Below are positions 15,122 to 22,102 of a stretch of DNA of 29,432 nt, in pieces (within the stretch, counting starts at the first letter, position 1; each line of letters begins with the position of its first letter). The position numbers and the translations under genes were made by a program. Origin of the DNA: a virus. Below the pieces are notes generated by a model that did not search any database, was not told the origin of the DNA, and was given only the letters and a program-made list of their open reading frames with translations. The stretch is from positions 1 through 29,432 of IMG/VR virus record IMGVR_UViG_3300013101_000060, one strand, 5' to 3'.

Positions 15122-15157
15122 GGGGCCTGAGTTTTTGCATTCTTGGGCTCTGGCTCC
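15122..15157 (+). promoter_or_regulatory. Stable hairpin in intergenic gap
   Basis: GGGGCC (15122-15127) pairs with GGCTCC (15152-15157) and GAG (15129-15131) with CTC (15148-15150), giving a 9-bp stem with one T-T mismatch and one G-U wobble around a 16-nt loop. The following tract TTATTTA is only weakly U-rich, so it may be a weak terminator or a structured mRNA leader for the gene at 15188. Confidence 0.5.
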
Positions 15158-15187
15158 TTATTTACTCCCTTTACAAAAGAATAACAC

Positions 15188-15379
15188 ATGAAGAAATTTC
15201 TAGAATTTGCTTTGATATGGTACAGTCAACAGATGGCTATACCATTCTGGGTGATCGGACACGTACATTTAAGCGTAAATACATATAAAGACTTGCATGA
15301 AATCATAGCTAGCCTAGGATTAAACGTACTCGTAGCTGTTGGTTTTATAATAGACTATCGTAAAAATAAAGACAAATGA
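15188..15379 (+). CDS. Small membrane protein, 63 aa
   Basis: Unrecognised. Two hydrophobic segments are visible: residues about 4-26 (with WYSQQMAIPFWVIGHVHL) and 41-56 (LGLNVLVAVGFIIDY), followed by a basic tail RKNKDK. This suggests a two-TM inner-membrane protein with the charged C-terminus in the cytoplasm. It overlaps the next gene by 4 nt (ATGA). Possible roles include superinfection exclusion or an accessory to lysis, but nothing in the sequence distinguishes these. Confidence 0.6.
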   Translation: MKKFLEFALIWYSQQMAIPFWVIGHVHLSVNTYKDLHEIIASLGLNVLVAVGFIIDYRKNKDK

Positions 15380-15582
15380 CAAATAAAGAAAGAAAAGAAA
15401 AAGAAAGATATGCCAAGGCCGGAGTAAACTTTATACCTTGTAGTGAAGATAGTCAGATTTATAGCTGGCAAAGAACAAATAGAAAAGCAACATCAGGTGC
15501 TGCAAATGGACCATGTGGTGCATATGAGGTTAGAAAGATTGAAGATGTAATGGCTGAAAGAAGAAAAAAGAAAAAGAAATGA
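15376..15582 (+). CDS. Small basic hypothetical protein, 68 aa
   Basis: Unrecognised. Very basic at both ends (MTNKERKEKERY and a terminal run RRKKKKK), with a central part containing two cysteines (C22, C47) and several G/A residues (TSGAANGPCGAYEV). It may bind nucleic acid through its charge. It overlaps both neighbours by ATGA, showing tight translational coupling with the small membrane protein before it and the diphosphohydrolase-type gene after it. Confidence 0.6.
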   Translation: MTNKERKEKERYAKAGVNFIPCSEDSQIYSWQRTNRKATSGAANGPCGAYEVRKIEDVMAERRKKKKK

Positions 15583-15893
15583 TTAAAAAAGAATGGATGT
15601 TTATGGATAAAGCTGAAAAAAGAAAAGGAACTCCAGTATTCACTGGCGTATTAAAATATTTCCCGGATGCTATTATGGAAATAGCACGTGTATCTTTACA
15701 GGGAAACAAACAACATCATCCTGATAAACCTCTTCATTGGGATCGTAATAAGTCTAATGATGATTATGATGCATTAGCTAGACATCTAATTGATGCAGGC
15801 ACAATTGATGATGATGGAATTAGGCACACCGCAAAGGTTGCTTGGCGTGCTCTTGCATGTTTACAAAAAGAACTAGAAGAAACTAGAGAATAA
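15579..15893 (+). CDS. dATP/dGTP diphosphohydrolase-type protein (DUF5664-like), 104 aa
   Basis: The pattern matches the phage family annotated as dATP/dGTP diphosphohydrolase N-terminal domain (DUF5664): an alpha helix with D-A-I-M-E-I-A-R-V (31-39), then GNKQHHPD, an LHWDR segment (53-57), and a conserved end RHLIDAG, GIRHTAKVAWRALACLQKELE. The repeated acidic and histidine residues suit metal binding and MazG-like all-alpha chemistry. The family is expected to cleave dNTPs to monophosphates, adjusting dNTP pools. It is the last gene of the + strand block: a bidirectional terminator overlaps its stop region. Whether this short form is active on dNTPs is not testable from sequence. Confidence 0.7.
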   Translation: MIKKEWMFMDKAEKRKGTPVFTGVLKYFPDAIMEIARVSLQGNKQHHPDKPLHWDRNKSNDDYDALARHLIDAGTIDDDGIRHTAKVAWRALACLQKELEETRE

Positions 15894-15895
15894 AA

Positions 15896-15919
15896 AAAGC
15901 CCGGAATTAACCGGGCTTT
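15896..15919. terminator. Strong bidirectional terminator between convergent blocks
   Basis: AAAGCCCGG (15896-15904) pairs perfectly with CCGGGCTTT (15911-15919) around a 6-nt loop AATTAA. An A-run on the left (from 15892) and T-run on the right make it functional on both strands. It lies between the + strand gene ending at 15893 and the - strand gene ending at 15938. Confidence 0.88.
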
Positions 15920-15937
15920 ATTCTAAAATATTACTAA

Positions 15938-18553
15938 TTATACTTTTTCATTTGAATAGAATCTAATTTCAATATTACCTTGAAGGAGACCTTTTGTACT
16001 TGCTTTATTATCTTGTTCTAGAAAATCAATCTCAACTATCTGTGGTCCTATTGCAACAGGTGCTTGTCTAAAATATAGTTCTGCAGGATCAACTCCTTCT
16101 GTTATTGGGGATCTACCGCCTACTAAACACCATACTTTTTTAGTACGTGTAGCTTCACAAGCAGTTGCAGGATCACCTGGTGTATGAATAGTAAAATTAT
16201 ACTGACCAGTTTTTGGTAGAGTACAAGTAACTTGACAACCTGTTGTATTTTCTAACTCAGTCACTGTTATAGGAGAACCTTTTGGATGAGTCCATGTTGC
16301 AACATATGTTGTATAAGGTAAAGAGCCACCGCCTGATCCATTGCTAGCTGCAGTAATCTGACCTTGGGCATTTACTGTAATATCAGCATTTGTGTAATTT
16401 CCTGCAGTTACAGCAGTGTTGTCTAAGTCAACTGTTAATGTATCTGTTGCAGATACTGTAGTTGTTAAACCAACACCACCGGCAATTTTTGCCGTATTAC
16501 CTGTTGTAATATCCTCAGAAGTTCCTAAATCACCACCAAGCTTCCAACCATTGTACTCTGCAGGTATTGTTGGGAATGTCTGCAGTCTAAAAGTACCATC
16601 TATATATTGTGATGTAGTACCTTGAACGTTCCAATTAAGTTGTGTATCTGGACCACTTAAGTTAACTTCTGTTAAAGTCATTGCTACACCTGCACCGCTT
16701 GGCCATGATGTACTTAATGACTCAATACCTGAACTTGATTGAGCAAAATTAATTACAGTAGGGCTAACATTGTTATCCATAGTAACACCTGGTCCTGTAA
16801 ACTCAAACAATCCAGACTCAGTGGTATTACCTACTTTAATGCTATTTACAACATTAGTTGATATTGCACTTATTGTTAGTGTTTTTTCACCACTTGGATC
16901 TGTATTAACTGAACCTGATAAACCTGAACCTATTGTTATTTTATCACTCCAATATCCTGCTACAGTATCTGCTGCATCAATTTTAAACTTAACATCTTCT
17001 GATGCCGGTGGGATAGTAGGGAATGTTTCTAATTCACCTTCTCCATTTATATACTGTCCAGCTACTCCTTTAAAGTCTATAGTTAATTTAGGCGTTGTTG
17101 TCGGATCAGTTACAGTAAAATCAATTGAATTTGCTACAACTGGAGTTACTTCAGTTGAGATACTAGTTACTGTTCCTACATTACCTCCTGGGATTGTTGC
17201 CCAATTACCATCTTGTCTTAAGAATTGACCTGCAGTTCCTCCCGAAAGATTTAATTCTATTGTACCGTTTGATGTGATTGGAGAGCTTCCAACTTGGAAA
17301 GCTGCAATATCTGTACTTAAACCAACACTGGTTACAGTACCTCCACCACCTGATGCAATACCATAAACAGTACCATCTATTTCTATAGAAGTTAAATCTA
17401 CTGTAGGATTGCCTGGGTTACCAACTACTACAGAACCTGATCCTTCAACCCATGGTACATTAACAACAAGTTGTTTTGCATCATTAAATTGAATTCCGTA
17501 TGTTCTTTGATCTACATCTGATACAAGAGCTGCTGGTTGTGCTTGTATAACATCACTCCACAATTTACCTGTTCCAGTAATTGTAGATGTCATTACTGGA
17601 CTACTAGTTGCAGATGCTTTTATTGTAACTGTATCATTACCAGCATCAATCAAATCAATTCCAGTACCTGCTTCTAGCAATACTTTACCTGCAATTGCAC
17701 TATTTGAATCTAATAAACTTATAGCATAATTTGTTGTACCTGATACTTCTCCTTTTAGACTATAAGTGGTTTCTGCGGGCAAGGTAACCTTACTTGTAAT
17801 TACTTGTGTTACGTGACCCCAATTATCTACTTTAACAACTCTAACAGCATCAAAACTGTCTCCAAAATCTGGATCAACATTTTCATTAACAAAGTCTACT
17901 ACTTGTTCATCATGATTAAATGTTACAGTATCTGTACCATTACCAATAGTTGTTATTTTATCACCACCAACAAAGAACACCTTAGCGTCACAACCAACAG
18001 TAAATCCACCTTCTCCTCCTACAATCCATTTACATTCGCTTGCATTGTCTTTCCAAACTACAGTACCATCTGGTTGAGCAATAAGGACTTGACCAGGTGT
18101 TCCTTCTGATTGATTAAAGTCTAAAACTTTTGATGCTAACCATATCTTATTTGATGGATCAGAAAAACCTAAACTAACATTACCTGCTAATTCTGAGTCT
18201 TTTTTAACAAGAAGATTACCACTAACAGCAATTGTTGTATTAGCAGCATCTTGAGTCATAATGCTATCCTTTAATGCTTTTAAACTACATACTCCATCTG
18301 TCTCAGTATAAACAGGCACATAACCTATATTTCCTGATCCATCTACAGTTCTAGTTAACCCCTTAGTTATTTCACATACTAAATCTTGACCTTTTATTAC
18401 AAAAGGCTCCATTTTTGGAGAGTAAGATGTCCCAGTATTTAATGTACTGTTTTGCTTTCTTCCAAATTCAAACCAGTCTGTTTTTAGATTAAGAGTTTTT
18501 TTGTCTTTGTTTCTTTGCAGTAGGTTTAAAACCTCTTGTATAAATACGCTCAT
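15938..18553 (-). CDS. Large tail-fibre/adhesin-type virion protein, 871 aa
   Basis: Composition is typical of phage tail fibres: rich in T, G, S, V and N with many short beta strands. The N-terminal helix (MSVFIQEVLNLLQRNKDKK) probably anchors it to the virion. The stalk contains repeated modules with a G-x-x-x-Q-[YF]-[IL] turn followed by a short beta hairpin, visible around residues 153, 440, 498 and 653 (for example GTPGQVLI, GTAGQFLRQDG, GVAGQYINGEG and GTTSQYIDG), two followed by FPTIP. The C-terminal about 125 residues (from PITVTELENTT, ending NIEIRFYS) form a domain shared with the protein at 20102-21091. Six or so cysteines cluster in that region. It probably binds the host surface. 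No pectate-lyase or glycosidase motif was recognised, and there is no clear chaperone domain. Confidence 0.72.
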   Translation of the reverse strand: MSVFIQEVLNLLQRNKDKKTLNLKTDWFEFGRKQNSTLNTGTSYSPKMEPFVIKGQDLVCEITKGLTRTVDGSGNIGYVPVYTETDGVCSLKALKDSIMTQDAANTTIAVSGNLLVKKDSELAGNVSLGFSDPSNKIWLASKVLDFNQSEGTPGQVLIAQPDGTVVWKDNASECKWIVGGEGGFTVGCDAKVFFVGGDKITTIGNGTDTVTFNHDEQVVDFVNENVDPDFGDSFDAVRVVKVDNWGHVTQVITSKVTLPAETTYSLKGEVSGTTNYAISLLDSNSAIAGKVLLEAGTGIDLIDAGNDTVTIKASATSSPVMTSTITGTGKLWSDVIQAQPAALVSDVDQRTYGIQFNDAKQLVVNVPWVEGSGSVVVGNPGNPTVDLTSIEIDGTVYGIASGGGGTVTSVGLSTDIAAFQVGSSPITSNGTIELNLSGGTAGQFLRQDGNWATIPGGNVGTVTSISTEVTPVVANSIDFTVTDPTTTPKLTIDFKGVAGQYINGEGELETFPTIPPASEDVKFKIDAADTVAGYWSDKITIGSGLSGSVNTDPSGEKTLTISAISTNVVNSIKVGNTTESGLFEFTGPGVTMDNNVSPTVINFAQSSSGIESLSTSWPSGAGVAMTLTEVNLSGPDTQLNWNVQGTTSQYIDGTFRLQTFPTIPAEYNGWKLGGDLGTSEDITTGNTAKIAGGVGLTTTVSATDTLTVDLDNTAVTAGNYTNADITVNAQGQITAASNGSGGGSLPYTTYVATWTHPKGSPITVTELENTTGCQVTCTLPKTGQYNFTIHTPGDPATACEATRTKKVWCLVGGRSPITEGVDPAELYFRQAPVAIGPQIVEIDFLEQDNKASTKGLLQGNIEIRFYSNEKV

Positions 18554-18565
18554 TTTTTTTTTTAT

Positions 18566-18910
18566 TTATAGATACAGAGCAGACAGTTTAATATCTGCCT
18601 GTACCGTACATGTTATTGTTATATTTCCGTCAGCATCATTAAATGCATCAATTTCAAAAGGGCCTAAAAAACCCTCTTCACCAGCTGCTAAAGTTATAAC
18701 AGCGTTTTCTTTAACTAATTTACCTAATGAAGGGTCTATTACTGTTGTTACCACTGGTACTACAGTAGCAGTTACTGATACACTGCTATCATTTTCTAAA
18801 TGAAAAAACTGTGTTCCTGTATTAGCTAATTTATCACCTGCTAATGCTGGTGTTACTGTTGCAGGCTTTAAGCCCTGCTGTGTTATTCTTTGTGCAGTTA
18901 ATGTTGCCAT
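18566..18910 (-). CDS. Probable capsid/head decoration-type protein, 114 aa
   Basis: The protein has the layout of small beta-sandwich phage structural proteins: MATLTAQRITQQGL, then a G-D-K-L-A-N-T-G-T-Q-F-F loop, a H-L-E-N-D-S strand, and alternating V/T-rich strands (SVTATVVPVVTTV). These are followed by A-G-E-E-G-F-L-G-P-F-E, where G-P-F is a conserved turn in this type, and a final ITITCTVQADIKLSAL strand. Such proteins decorate capsids or serve as minor virion proteins in phages. The gene is in a - strand virion block between the large fibre gene and small basic genes. No enzymatic motif is present. The head-decoration role is inferred from pattern and size. Confidence 0.55.
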   Translation of the reverse strand: MATLTAQRITQQGLKPATVTPALAGDKLANTGTQFFHLENDSSVSVTATVVPVVTTVIDPSLGKLVKENAVITLAAGEEGFLGPFEIDAFNDADGNITITCTVQADIKLSALYL

Positions 18911-18916
18911 GCTTTA

Positions 18917-19150
18917 TTATTTACAATACCCTCTTTTAAAAGCTTCAGACTGAACAGGTTCTTTTGCTCTAGTTGACTTTTGTGGAGGATTTAAATTAGT
19001 CTTTTTTGCTAATCTTATTCTTGCTTCAACTTTTTTCTTATTCTTAGCATTTTGCAATGCTTGTGGAATAGACGTAGGGTTATAAACCCCATTAGTTGTT
19101 TCTCTTTTATAGCTTTCACCCTGCATAGGGAATGATATTTTCTTTGCCAT
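18917..19150 (-). CDS. Small basic hypothetical protein, 77 aa
   Basis: Unrecognised. Strongly basic (many K and R, for example NKKKVEARIRLAKK), polar and probably disordered or helical, with a C-terminal cysteine (RGYCK). It contains no Gly-Gly motif, unlike its two neighbours upstream. Spacing to the preceding and following genes is only 2-6 nt, so it is part of the virion operon. It may be an internal or DNA-associated virion component. This is inference. Confidence 0.6.
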   Translation of the reverse strand: MAKKISFPMQGESYKRETTNGVYNPTSIPQALQNAKNKKKVEARIRLAKKTNLNPPQKSTRAKEPVQSEAFKRGYCK

Positions 19151-19152
19151 GA

Positions 19153-19422
19153 TTATTTCTTTTTAGATTTCTTGTTGCTACCACCATATTGTAAAGCTCT
19201 CATGCTAGCAATATTTTTTTTGTCTTGTTCTGTTTTGAACTTAGGTCTAAAAAAAGTGCTTTCTTTAGCCTCTAATTCTTTTACAAGTTGAGCATCAGAC
19301 TTATTTGGTAAGCTATCATATACATCAGTTACATCGCCACCAGCCATATAACCTTTTAGACCACCTCCTTTAGAGTATGCATCTATTTTCATTTTGTTTG
19401 TAATACCTTTCTTGTTTCCCAT
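19153..19422 (-). CDS. Small Gly/Lys-rich protein, 89 aa, with GGGLKGYM motif
   Basis: Basic protein whose residues about 19-28 (GGGLKGYMAGG) recur almost exactly in the next upstream gene (GGGLKGFMNGG). The rest is polar and charged, with a repeat-like alternation of K and S/A and a highly basic end (SNKKSKKK). Similar short K-G-G proteins are common in phage virion operons as I recall, but I do not know a function. Position among tail and head-type genes suggests a minor structural or assembly role. There are no membrane segments. Confidence 0.6.
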   Translation of the reverse strand: MGNKKGITNKMKIDAYSKGGGLKGYMAGGDVTDVYDSLPNKSDAQLVKELEAKESTFFRPKFKTEQDKKNIASMRALQYGGSNKKSKKK

Positions 19423-19424
19423 GA

Positions 19425-19625
19425 CTATTTTTTTACTTTTTTAGGGCCACCGTATTGTTTATAGTCTAATACTGAACCACCATTCATAAAACCTTTTAGT
19501 CCACCACCTTTAGCCATTGATTCCATTCCTGCTTTAGAAGGTGTAATGTCTCCATCTCCAGCACCTTTTGTAAATCCACCACCGTAAGTGTAGCTCATTC
19601 CTGCTTTTTTCATATTATTTGGCAT
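19425..19625 (-). CDS. Small Gly/Lys-rich protein, 66 aa, with GGGLKGFM motif
   Basis: Two thirds of the protein is glycine, lysine and small residues: MSYTYGGGFTKGAGDG followed by SMAKGGGLKGFMNGG and a basic end KKVKK. The GGGLKG[YF]M segment is shared with the neighbouring 89-aa gene, and the underlying DNA is also similar (ccaccacctttag on the + strand), suggesting duplication or module exchange. Probably disordered in isolation. It lies 2 nt from the next gene and 5 nt from the holin gene upstream. Confidence 0.6.
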   Translation of the reverse strand: MPNNMKKAGMSYTYGGGFTKGAGDGDITPSKAGMESMAKGGGLKGFMNGGSVLDYKQYGGPKKVKK

Positions 19626-19630
19626 AATTT

Positions 19631-20092
19631 CTATTTTTTAATTGTTGTATATTTTTCAAATCCACGTGACCCAAAATAAGCTACATAAATTGTAACTAAT
19701 AAAGTCTTTAATAAATCAACCCAACTTTCATCTATATCAAATGCTATATTTAAAGAGTCAAGAATAATATATAAAGATGTGATGACAGTTAAATATATTA
19801 ATGTCATTGGTCTTGTATTTTTACTAAGCCATGAATCAGATTTCATATCAGACTCCCATCTTTTACTAACTTCTTGAAGTTCTATCTGATCTAATTCTAA
19901 AAGTTTCAAAGCTTTCTCTTTGTCTTCCGGTGGCATAACAGGATCTTTATCTATAAGATTCTTTACTATACCAAGAACACCAGAGTCTGGTAATAAATCT
20001 CCTACTGTATCTACAATAGCAGAACCATTACCTAATAGGAACTTTCCTACTTTAGTATCTTTAAATTTCTTTTTAGGTTTTTTATCACTCAT
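19631..20092 (-). CDS. Three-TM-type phage holin (GTA_holin-like), 153 aa
   Basis: The middle of the protein contains KRWESDMKSDSWLSKNTRP, close to the R-W-x-x-D-M/D-x-x-S-W-L-x-x-N-x-R-P signature of three-TM GTA/phage holins. Hydrophobic helices follow: about 96-112 (TLIYLTVITSLYIIL) and 128-143 (LLKTLLVTIYVAYFG), with a weaker one at 34-46 (GDLLPDSGVLGIV). The N-terminus is strongly basic. Holins form membrane lesions that time lysis and release endolysin. No endolysin is visible in the window, so it may be encoded elsewhere. A second, different holin-type gene lies at 25105-25518. Some family members may instead serve other membrane roles. Confidence 0.72.
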   Translation of the reverse strand: MSDKKPKKKFKDTKVGKFLLGNGSAIVDTVGDLLPDSGVLGIVKNLIDKDPVMPPEDKEKALKLLELDQIELQEVSKRWESDMKSDSWLSKNTRPMTLIYLTVITSLYIILDSLNIAFDIDESWVDLLKTLLVTIYVAYFGSRGFEKYTTIKK

Positions 20093-20101
20093 GTTTTTAA
20101 T

Positions 20102-21091
20102 TTAAGGGTATACTAATATTTCTAAAGGTGTATAAAGCAATTGACCATCTACATTTGACAATGATGAACCAGCAAACGTTTGTAAAGAAAAGTCTTCATC
20201 ACTTATACTATTTATATTAAATAGCTGAGGTCCTGACTTTCCTGTCTGTGATACTGTAATTGCAATTTTATTTACGTCAGCTACAGCTGGAGAAAAATCA
20301 AATTGATATGTTCCTGGCTGATCTCTACTTACACTTAATGTAAAATCTGTTGTGTTTTCTAATACAGTAATTACCGGATCATTATCGCCAGCTTGACTTA
20401 ACAATGCTCTAAATACTTTTGGTGAAAAGTATGAAATACTTATTGTATCTCCTTTTGTTTGAACATCTATATCACCAGCACCAATTAAAGTTCTAAACCT
20501 TAATTGATCACCTATTTCACTTTCAAAAACCTCTTGACCTCCGCCTATATTAATTGCAGATGTTTGATCACCACCACCTGTTGCATTAATGATCAGTGAA
20601 CTACCATCATCACTTATATTTATATTAGAACCTGCAACTATAGATTTAAATCTCAGTGATTCACCAACTTTATCTTTATATAAACCAAAGCCACGTCCTA
20701 TATTTTCTGCAGTATTGGGTTCTCCATCAGTAGTTAATTCTATATAGTTATCATCTAATGATAAAGCCAGTTTTAAGTTAGATGATAAACTTTTAAGTGA
20801 GCGTAAATAAGATATGCATTCCCCTGTATCAGGGTCAGTTGTTGTTTTTTGAAATACACCTACTCCAGATTTTGTATTTTCTGGTGTATTTTTTATTTCA
20901 CATGACGCAGCTTCAACCTTAAAGTCTTTTACTTTAATAAGCTTAACTGCTTTATAAGGAATTGGAGAAGCTACACCAGTCATATCAGGCTGTTCATTCC
21001 ATTTTCCTAAAACAAGAACATCATCTTTTTCAGCAAGCTTTGAAAACTTACCTTGTCTAATTAAACTTAATATGTCAGTTAAAATATTCAT
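20102..21091 (-). CDS. Tail-fibre-like virion protein, 329 aa, with internal repeat
   Basis: The N-terminus (MNILTDILSLIRQGKFSKL) is a helical anchor like that of the 871-residue fibre. Residues about 130-170 and 178-218 form a clear tandem repeat: NIGRGFGLYKDKVGESLRFK aligns with NIGGGQEVFESEIGDQLRFR, each followed by a short S/T-rich beta strand. The C-terminus (from about DPVITVLENTT to LEILVYP) matches the end of the 871-residue protein at 15938-18553, including the LENTT motif, a G-x-Y-x-F turn and a final I/L-E-I strand. The repeat pattern is typical of trimeric beta fibres. It is likely a shorter fibre, adaptor or baseplate-associated protein sharing a terminal domain with the long one. 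Confidence 0.68.
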   Translation of the reverse strand: MNILTDILSLIRQGKFSKLAEKDDVLVLGKWNEQPDMTGVASPIPYKAVKLIKVKDFKVEAASCEIKNTPENTKSGVGVFQKTTTDPDTGECISYLRSLKSLSSNLKLALSLDDNYIELTTDGEPNTAENIGRGFGLYKDKVGESLRFKSIVAGSNINISDDGSSLIINATGGGDQTSAINIGGGQEVFESEIGDQLRFRTLIGAGDIDVQTKGDTISISYFSPKVFRALLSQAGDNDPVITVLENTTDFTLSVSRDQPGTYQFDFSPAVADVNKIAITVSQTGKSGPQLFNINSISDEDFSLQTFAGSSLSNVDGQLLYTPLEILVYP

Positions 21092-21094
21092 ACT

Positions 21095-21319
21095 TTATTT
21101 GCCATCATAGGTCCAACCACCCATTTTATATTTTTGTTTTTTATCTTTACCAGATCTATCTTGAACAATTCTTTCTGCATTACCACCTTTTCTCATTTTT
21201 TCTACTACAGAACCTAGCATGATATCTTCTTCAGCAAGTTCACCACCTATTCTCATAAGTAGTTTACTTTTCTGTCTTGTCATTTTTTGCTTTGGTAAGC
21301 AAGCTCTTTTTTTAGCCAT
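21095..21319 (-). CDS. Small basic hypothetical protein, 74 aa
   Basis: Unrecognised. Basic and helical-looking, with MAKKRACLPKQKMTRQKSK at the start and a mixed-charge middle, and ending in KYKMGGWTYDG. The K-G-G element (MRKGGNAE) resembles the neighbouring small proteins in style, but the GGGLKG motif is absent. Placed 3 nt before the fibre-like gene and 11 nt after the 48-aa gene on the same strand, so it is a plausible virion or assembly protein. Confidence 0.6.
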   Translation of the reverse strand: MAKKRACLPKQKMTRQKSKLLMRIGGELAEEDIMLGSVVEKMRKGGNAERIVQDRSGKDKKQKYKMGGWTYDGK

Positions 21320-21330
21320 TTTATTTAAAT

Positions 21331-21477
21331 TTATATGTCTAATGTAAACGTTACAAAAAACAGGTATACTTTCATTGTAGCATAATTAAACTCAGCATCT
21401 GGTTGTATAAACTCCCAACCCAATGCAAATCTATTGTGCGGCCAATGAAATGCTATTTCTAATTGCCAATCACCCAT
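21331..21477 (-). CDS. Very small protein, 48 aa (MGDWQLEIAFHW)
   Basis: Read by hand on the reverse strand: ATG at 21475-21477, stop TAA at 21331-21333. The start overlaps the previous stop (TAATG). The sequence begins MGDWQLEIAFHWPHNRFALGWEF and ends with a hydrophobic strand (VYLFFVTFTLDI). The many aromatics and tight overlap argue for a real gene. I recall similar small W/H/F-rich proteins in phage virion operons but cannot name a family. Confidence 0.6.
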   Translation of the reverse strand: MGDWQLEIAFHWPHNRFALGWEFIQPDAEFNYATMKVYLFFVTFTLDI

Positions 21478-21578
21478 TATATTTTACTTTTAGTTTTTTT
21501 ACAAAGACCTTGACGGCAATGCCCTAAACAAACTTTACCTTTTGTAACCCATTGTATTAATAAACAAATTTGTCTCAT
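21477..21578 (-). CDS. Very small cysteine-containing protein, 33 aa
   Basis: Reverse-strand frame from ATG at 21576-21578 to TAA at 21477-21479. It overlaps the preceding gene by 4 nt (ATGA) and the following gene by 1 nt (TAATG). Residues 17, 21 and 26 are cysteines (KVCLGHCRQGLCKK), a C-x3-C-x4-C arrangement in a basic setting with an adjacent histidine, compatible with metal binding. The first 12 residues are hydrophobic. Confidence 0.5.
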   Translation of the reverse strand: MRQICLLIQWVTKGKVCLGHCRQGLCKKTKSKI

Positions 21579-21709
21579 CTTCCTTGTCCTTTATATTTTT
21601 TTTTATAGTTCTTACTTGTTTTTAAACTAGAACTTTTGCTTTTTGCATGAACCCCAGGTCTTTTTGACTTTGAGGGTTTTTCATATACTGCTGCTTGTAC
21701 TCTTGCCAT
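21575..21709 (-). CDS. Very small basic protein, 44 aa
   Basis: Reverse-strand frame from ATG at 21707-21709 to TGA at 21575-21577, followed by a 4-nt ATGA overlap with the next gene. The product starts MARVQAAVYEKPSKSKRPG and ends in a K/Y-rich tail (NYKKKYKGQGR). It is strongly basic and probably disordered, so it may bind DNA or the virion interior. The gene is 2 nt upstream of the small membrane-type gene ending at 21712, and the overlap chain supports coding. Confidence 0.58.
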   Translation of the reverse strand: MARVQAAVYEKPSKSKRPGVHAKSKSSSLKTSKNYKKKYKGQGR

Positions 21710-21711
21710 TA

Positions 21712-21963
21712 CTATGCTTTTTTACTAGATTTTCTTTTTCTAGTTTTACCAGCAGCAGCTTTAGGTACATGAGCCAATTGATTACCAACCTCTTTAATTG
21801 CTTTACCTACATCAGATAATTCTTGTGCAGTAAGCTTATAGCGTTTTACAATTTCTAACAAGGTAGCATGTGCTTTTTCATCTACTGTTGTTCTTGACCA
21901 AATAGCTCTCCAATAATCTTGTAAGCTATAAGTCCAAATAACATTTATAATTTTTTTAAACAT
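21712..21963 (-). CDS. Small hypothetical protein, 83 aa
   Basis: I chose the ATG at 21963 (MFKKIINVIWTYSLQDYWRAIW). A longer in-frame start at 22032 would extend into the divergent intergenic region. An N-terminal amphipathic, tryptophan-containing helix is followed by a helical region (DEKAHATLLEIVKRYKLTAQELSDVGKAIKEV) and a very basic tail (AAAGKTRKRKSSKKA). It is the first gene of the leftward operon that carries small virion-type genes. Function unknown; the pattern of helix, helix, basic tail would suit a DNA- or capsid-associated protein. Confidence 0.6.
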   Translation of the reverse strand: MFKKIINVIWTYSLQDYWRAIWSRTTVDEKAHATLLEIVKRYKLTAQELSDVGKAIKEVGNQLAHVPKAAAGKTRKRKSSKKA

Positions 21964-21974
21964 AATATGTTTTT

Positions 21975-22002
21975 TAAAAGTACTATATGAATAATATACA
22001 AA
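21975..22002 (-). promoter_or_regulatory. Weak candidate leftward promoter
   Basis: On the reverse strand TTTG (complement of 21999-22002) is followed 16 nt later by TACTTTTA (complement of 21975-21982). The -7 element differs from TAnnTTTG at the last base and the spacer is shorter than usual. Its position, 12 nt upstream of the ATG at 21963, is right for the leftward operon. Confidence 0.3.
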
Positions 22003-22042
22003 TTTTGTCTCACTTAAACAACTGATTAACACATATAAATAT

Positions 22043-22050
22043 TATCTTTG
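22043..22050 (+). promoter_or_regulatory. Candidate -7 element for the RNR genes
   Basis: TATCTTTG at 22043-22050 is an exact match to the Bacteroidota -7 consensus TAnnTTTG. The expected TTTG about 19 nt upstream is not present, only CTG at 22022-22024. If used, the transcript would begin near 22057 and have a leader of about 170 nt. Confidence 0.4.
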
Positions 22051-22076
22051 TCTAGTGTACTAATATCAATATACAA

Positions 22077-22095
22077 AATTTAACTAAGTTAAATT
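22077..22095. repeat. Perfect inverted repeat, possible operator
   Basis: AATTTAACT (22077-22085) and AGTTAAATT (22087-22095) are perfect inverted copies separated by one base, a 19-bp dyad. It lies 27 nt after the candidate -7 element of the RNR genes. Its short centre suits binding by a dimeric regulator better than an RNA hairpin. Confidence 0.55.
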
Positions 22096-22102
22096 ACATA
22101 TA

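Noticed and set aside
16416-18109. Long + strand frames opposite the tail-fibre gene
   Set aside because: Their products are low-complexity and rich in I/V/S/T, as expected for the antisense of a T/V/G-rich beta fibre. They lack start context and overlap a well-supported gene.
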